Assembly: GCA_029465975.1 (NCBI GenBank)
Contig: CM055737.1
Location: forward strand, 19,245,502-19,309,501
Reading direction: 5' to 3'
DNA length: 64,000 nt
DNA from: Dallia pectoralis
Taxonomy: Eukaryota > Chordata > Actinopteri > Esociformes > Umbridae
Positions 58,882 through 64,000 of the stretch are shown one piece after another. The notes beneath the pieces are model-generated. The model saw only the letters and a program-made list of their open reading frames with translations. It ran no database searches and was not told where the DNA came from. Within the stretch, counting starts at the first letter, position 1. Each line of letters begins with the position of its first letter. The position numbers and the translations under genes are program-made.

Positions 58882-61800
58882 TGCTTACAACACTAGATAT
58901 TTCAAAAGCGGTCTCCCATCAGAAATTACTAGCAAGCCCGACCCTGTTTGGTTTCCAGAGATCAGGCGTTTTCAGGGTGGTGTGCCCGTAGGAGTATTAG
59001 AACATTTGAAAATATATTAGAACATTTGAAATTACAGCTCTTATTGATTTCTTCACTGCATAATTAACTTTTTGATTGTTTGTTTCTTCCCGCCAAGAAA
59101 ATAACAAAATGCTTACAACACTAGATATTTCCAGGCGGTCTCCCATCCAAGTACTAACCAAGCCCGACCCTGTTTGGTTTCCGAGATCAGGCGTTTTCAG
59201 GGTGGTGTGGCCGTAGGGTATTAGAACATTTGAAAATACAGCTGTTATTGATTTCTTCACTGCATAATTAACTTTTTGATTGATTGTTTCTTCCCGCCAA
59301 GAAAATAACAAAATGCTTACAACACTAGATATTCCTAGGCGGTCTCCCATCCAAGTACTAACCAAGCCCGACCCTGCTTGGCTTCCGAGATCAGACGAGA
59401 TCGGGCGTTTTCAGGGTGGTGTGGCCGTAAGCTATTAGAAAGTTGAAATTACAGCTCTTATTGATTTCTTCACTGCATAATTAACTTTTTGATTGATTGT
59501 TTCTTCCCGCCATGAAAATAACAAAATGCTTACAACACTAGATATTCCTAGGCGGTCTCCCATCCAAGTACTAACCAAGCCAAACCCTGCTTGGCTTCCG
59601 AGATCAGACGAGATCGGGCGTTTTCAGGGTGGTGTGGCCGTAAGCTATTAGAAAGTTGAAATTACAGCTCTTATTGATTTCTTCACTGCATAATTAACTT
59701 TTTGATAGATTGTTTCTTCCCGCCAAGAAAATAACAAAATGCTTACAACACTAGATATTCCTAGGCGGTCTCCCATCCAAGTACTAACCAAGCCCAACCC
59801 TGCTTGGCTTCCGAGATCAGACGAGATCGGGCGTTTCAGGGTGGTGTGGCCGTAAGCTATAAGACAAGTTGAAATTACAGCTCTTATTGATTTCTTCACT
59901 GCATAATTAACTTTTTGATTGATTGTTTCTTCCCGCCAAGAAAATAACATAATGCTTACAACACTAGATATTCCCAGGCGGTCTCCCATCCAAGTACTAA
60001 CCAAGCCCAACCCTGCTTGGCTTCCGAGATCAGACGAGATCGGGCGTTTTCAGGGTGGTGTGGCCGTAAGCTATTAGAAAAGTTGAAATTACAGCTGTTA
60101 TTGATTTCTTCACTGCATAATTAACTTTTTGATTGTTTGTTTCTTCCCGCCAAGAAAATAACAAAATGCTTACAACACTAGATATTTCCAGGCGGTCTCC
60201 CATCCAAGTACTAACCAAGCCCGACCCTGTTTGGCTTCCGAGATCAGGCGTTTTCAGGGTGGTGTGGCCGTAAGCTATTAGAACAGTTGAAATTACAGCT
60301 GTTATTGATTTCTTCACTGCATAATTAACTTTTTGATTGATTGTTTCTTCCCGCCAAGAAAATAACAAAATGCTTACAACACTAGATATTCCTAGGCGGT
60401 CTCCCATCCAAGTACTAACCAAGCCCGACCCTGTTTGGCTTCCGAGATCGGGCGTTTTCAGGGTGGTGTGGCCGTAAGCTATTAGAAAAGTTGAAATTAC
60501 AGCTCTTATTGATTTCTTCACTGCATAATTAACTTTTTGATTGTTTGTTTCTTCCCGCCAAGAAAATAACAAAATGCTTACAACACTAGATATTCCAGGC
60601 GGTCTCCCATCCAAGTACTAACCAAGCCCGACCCTGTTTGGTTTCCGAGATCAGATCGGGCGTTTTCAGGGTGGTGTGGCCGTAAGCTATTAGAAAGTTG
60701 AAAATACAGCTGTTATTGATTTCTTCACTGCATAATTAACTTTTTGATTGATTGTTTCTTCCCGCCAAGAAAATAACAAAATGCTTACAACACTAGATAT
60801 TCCTAGGCGGTCTCCCATCCAAGTACTAACCAAGCCCGACCCTGCTTGGCTTCCGAGATCAGACGAGATCGGGCGTTTTCAGGGTGGTGTGGCCGTAAGC
60901 TATTAGAAAAGTTGAAATTACAGCTCTTATTGATTTCTTCACTGCATAATTAACTTTTTGATTGATTGTTTCTTCCCGCCATGAAAATAACAAAATGCTT
61001 ACAACACTAGATATTCCTAGGCGGTCTCCCATCCAAGTACTAACCAAGCCCGACCATGTTTGGCTTCCGAGATCGAGATCGGGCGTTTTCAGGGTGGTGT
61101 GGCCGTAAGCTATTAGAAAGTTGAAATTACAGCTCTTATTGATTTCTTCACTGCATAATTAACTTTTTGATTGATTGTTTCTTCCCGCCAAGAAAATAAC
61201 AAAATGCTTACAACACTAGATATTCCTAGGCGGTCTCCCATCCAAGTACTAACCAAGCCCGACCATGTTTGGCTTCCGAGATCAGGAGATCGGGCGTTTT
61301 CAGGGTGGTGTGGCCGTAAGCTATTAGAAAAGTTGAAATTACAGCTCTTATTGATTTCTTCACTGCATAATTAACTTTTTGATTGATTGTTTCTTCCCGC
61401 CATGAAAATAACAAAATGCTTACAACACTAGATATTCCTAGGCGGTCTCCCATCCAAGTACTAACCAAGCCCATGTTTGGCGAGATCAGACGAGATCGGG
61501 CGTTTTCAGGGTGGTGTGGCCGTAAGCTATAAGAAAAGTTGAAATTACAGCTCTTATTGATTTCTTCACTGCATAATTAACTTTTTGATTGTTTGTTTCT
61601 TCCCGCCAAGAAAATAACAAAATGCTTACAACACTAGATATTCCCAGGCGGTCTCCCATCCAAGTACTAACCAAGCCCGACCCTGTTTGGCTTCCGAGAT
61701 CGGGCGTTTTCAGGGTGGTGTGGCCGTAAGCTATTAGAACAGTTGAAATTACAGCTGTTATTGATTTCTTCACTGCATAATTAACTTTTTGATAATTGTT

Positions 61801-63998
61801 TCTTCCCGCCAAGAAAATAACAAAATGCTTACAACACTAGATATTCCTAGGCGGTCTCCCATCCAAGTACTAACCAAGCCCGACCCTGTTTGGCTTTCCG
61901 AGATCGGGCGTTTTCAGGGTGGTGTGGCCGTAAGCTATTAGAAAGTTGAAATTACAGCTCTTATTGATTTCTTCACTGCATAATTAACTTTTTGATTGTT
62001 TGTTTCTTCCCGCCAAGAAAATAACAAAATGCTTACAACACTAGATATTCCCAGGCGGTCTCCCATCCAAGTACTAACCAAGCCCGACCCTGTTTGGTTT
62101 CCGAGATCAGGCGTTTTCAGGGTGGTGTGGCCGTAAGCTATTAGAACATTTGAAAATACAGCTGTTATTGATTTCTTCACTGCATAATTAACTTTTTGAT
62201 TGATTGTTTCTTCCCGCCAAGAAAATAACAAAATGCTTACAACACTAGATATTCCTAGGCGGTCTCCCATCCAAGTACTAACCAAGCCCAACCCTGTTTG
62301 GCTTCCGAGATCGGGCGTTTTCGGGGTGGTGTGGCCGTAAGGTATTAGAAAAGTTGAAATTACAGCTCTTATTGATTTCTTCACTGCATAATTAACTTTT
62401 TGATTGATTGTTTCTTCCCGCCATGAAAATAACAAAATGCTTACAACACTAGATATTCCTAGGCGGTCTCCCATCCAAGTACTAACCAAGCCCGACCATG
62501 TTTGGCTTCCGAGATCGGGCGTTTTCAGGGTGGTGTGGCCGTAAGGTATTAGAAAAGTTGAAATTACAGCTCTTATTGATTTCTTCACTGCATAATTAAC
62601 TTTTTGATTGATTGTTTCTTCCCGCCATGAAAATAACAAAATGCTTACAACACTAGATATTCCTAGGCGGTCTCCCATCCAAGTACTAACCAAGCCCGAC
62701 CATGTTTGGCTTCCGAGATCGGGCGTTTTCAGGGTGGTGTGGCCGTAAGCTATTAGAAAAGTTGAAATTACAGCTCTTATTGATTTCTTCACTGCATAAT
62801 TAACTTTTTGATTGATTGTTTCTTCCCGCCAAGAAAATAACAAAATGCTTACAACACTAGATATTCCCAGGCGGTCTCCCATCCAAGTACTAACCAAGCC
62901 CAACCCTGTTTGGCTTTTCAGACGAGATCGGGCGTTTTCAGGGTGGTGTGGCCGTAAGCTATTAGACAAGTTGAAATTACAGCTCTTATTGATTTCTTCA
63001 CTGCATAATTAACTTTTTGATTGATTGTTTCTTCCCGCCATGAAAATAACAAAATGCTTACAACACTAGATATTCCCAGGCGGTCTCCCATCCAAGTACT
63101 AACCAAGCCCGACCCTGTTTGGTTTCCGAGATCGGGCGTTTTCAGGGTGGTGTGGCCGTAAGCTATTAGAACATTTGAAAATACAGCTGTTATTGATTTC
63201 TTCACTGCATAATTAACTTTTTGATTGATTGTTTCTTCCCGCCAAGAAAATAACAAAATGCTTACAACACTAGATATTCCTAGGCGGTCTCCCATCCAAG
63301 TACTAACCAAGCCCGACCCTGTTTGGCTTCCAAGATCAGGCGTTTTCAGGGTGGTGTGGCCGTAAGCTATTAGAACATTTGAAATTACAGCTCTTATTGA
63401 TTTCTTCACTGCATAATTAACTTTTTGATTGTTTGTTTCTTCCCGCCAATGAAAATAACAAAATGCTTACAACACTAGATATTCCTAGGCGGTCTCCCAT
63501 CCAAGTACTAACCAAGCCAAACCCTGCTTGGCTTCCGAGATCAGACGAGATCGGGCGTTTTCAGGGTGGTGTGGCCGTAAGCTATAAGAAAGTTGAAATT
63601 ACAGCTCTTATTGATTTCTTCACTGCATAATTAACTTTTTGATTGATTGTTTCTTCCCGCCATGAAAATAACAAAATGCTTACAACACTAGATATTCCTA
63701 GGCGGTCTCCCATCCAAGTACTAACCAAGCCCGACCCTGTTTGGCTTCCGAGATCGGGCGTTTTCAGGGTGGTGTGGCCGTAAGCTATAAGAAAAGTTGA
63801 AATTACAGCTTTTATTGATTTCTTCACTGCATAATTAACTTTTTGATTGTTTGTTTCTTCCCGCCAAGAAAATAACAAAATGCTTACAACACTAGATATT
63901 CCAGGCGGTCTCCCATCCAAGTACTAACCAAGCCCAACCCTGCTTGGCTTCCGAGATCAGACGAGATCGGGCGTTTTCAGGGTGGTGTGGCCGTAAGC
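58882..63998 (-). rRNA. 5S rRNA genes, array 4 (25 further copies)
   Basis: Left (3') ends, full length: 59314, 59527, 59740 (one base short), 59953, 60782, 63464, 63881 (one base short, 5' end at 63998). D10: 58882 (irregular), 59110, 60167, 60371, 61623, 61826, 62030, 62234, 62438, 62642, 63055, 63259, 63677. Others, with partial loop C losses: 60575, 60996, 61205, 61417, 62846. Confidence 0.92.
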
Positions 63999-64000
63999 TA

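Larger units (their letters stand above)
58519..64000 (-). repeat. 5S rDNA array 4, minus strand, 27 copies
   Basis: Continues past the window end. 8 full length, 13 D10, 5 other variants and 1 gap-cut. D10 copies are in the majority, especially 61623-63367. The first 500 bp after the gap are error-rich. Confidence 0.96.

Noticed and set aside
5764..63920. Dozens of 60-343 codon open frames with VSTWMGDRLG repeats
   Set aside because: They read through 5S rRNA genes and spacers, recur with the 204/214-bp unit, and exist only because of unit length and frame. No start context, codon bias or domain supports translation.
5584..64000. CRISPR-like regular repeat/spacer pattern
   Set aside because: The repeat is a 119-nt 5S gene and the 95-bp 'spacers' are all alike, so this is tandem rDNA in a eukaryote, not an array with unique spacers.
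5584..64000. Interspersed non-5S genes such as histones, U snRNA or spliced leader genes, which are linked to 5S in some animals
   Set aside because: Every spacer inspected is the same 95-bp sequence or a small variant. No extra gene fits in it.

Overview
The window is a eukaryotic, almost certainly metazoan, tandem 5S ribosomal RNA gene array. It carries no recognisable protein-coding gene. The array monomer is a 119-nt 5S gene followed by a 95-bp spacer (214 bp). The gene begins GCTTACGGCCACACC and ends GTTGTAAGCA, and carries the metazoan internal promoter motifs (AAGCCAAGCAGGGTCGG and TTGGATGGGAGACCGCC). It resembles chordate 5S most, with cnidarian 5S also close, but I cannot name a species. 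I counted 274 complete, altered or gap-cut copies by eye: 140 full length (117-120 nt, plus one of 126 nt with small insertions), 99 with a 10-nt internal deletion (D10, about 109 nt), 32 other indel or mosaic forms, and 3 cut by gaps.

Layout. 1-5083 is a different repeat field: about 236-bp tandem units with a tRNA-like head (SINE-like), a short twice-present segment, and a satellite of 124-bp and 172-bp monomers organised in about 420-bp trimers. This package is itself duplicated at an offset of about 2916 bp. 5084-5583 is a 500-N gap. 5584-20959 is 5S array 1 (+ strand, 73 copies). 20960-21459 is a 500-N gap. 21460-39779 is array 2 (- strand, 89 copies). 39780-40279 is a 500-N gap. 40280-58018 is array 3 (+, 85 copies). 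58019-58518 is a 500-N gap. 58519-64000 is array 4 (-, 27 copies, running off the window).

Every change of array orientation coincides with a 500-N scaffold gap. The apparent alternation of strands may therefore be a scaffolding product, and so may the junction of the satellite field with the 5S array.

Within the arrays, full-length and D10 copies are interleaved in repeated blocks (higher-order repeats of about 642, 1049-1050, 1254 and 1468 bp). Each block length equals a sum of 214-bp and 204-bp units, give or take small extra indels, so the blocks were amplified after the deletion arose. One domain (36939-39779) has only full-length copies. Several copies have damaged internal promoters or are mosaics. 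Because the D10 unit is 204 bp (3 x 68), a meaningless reading frame stays open across consecutive D10 units; this explains every long ORF outside the satellite and the N gaps. I see no new enzymatic or defence system. The most interesting signal is the large, amplified class of loop-C-less 5S-like genes with intact promoter boxes.
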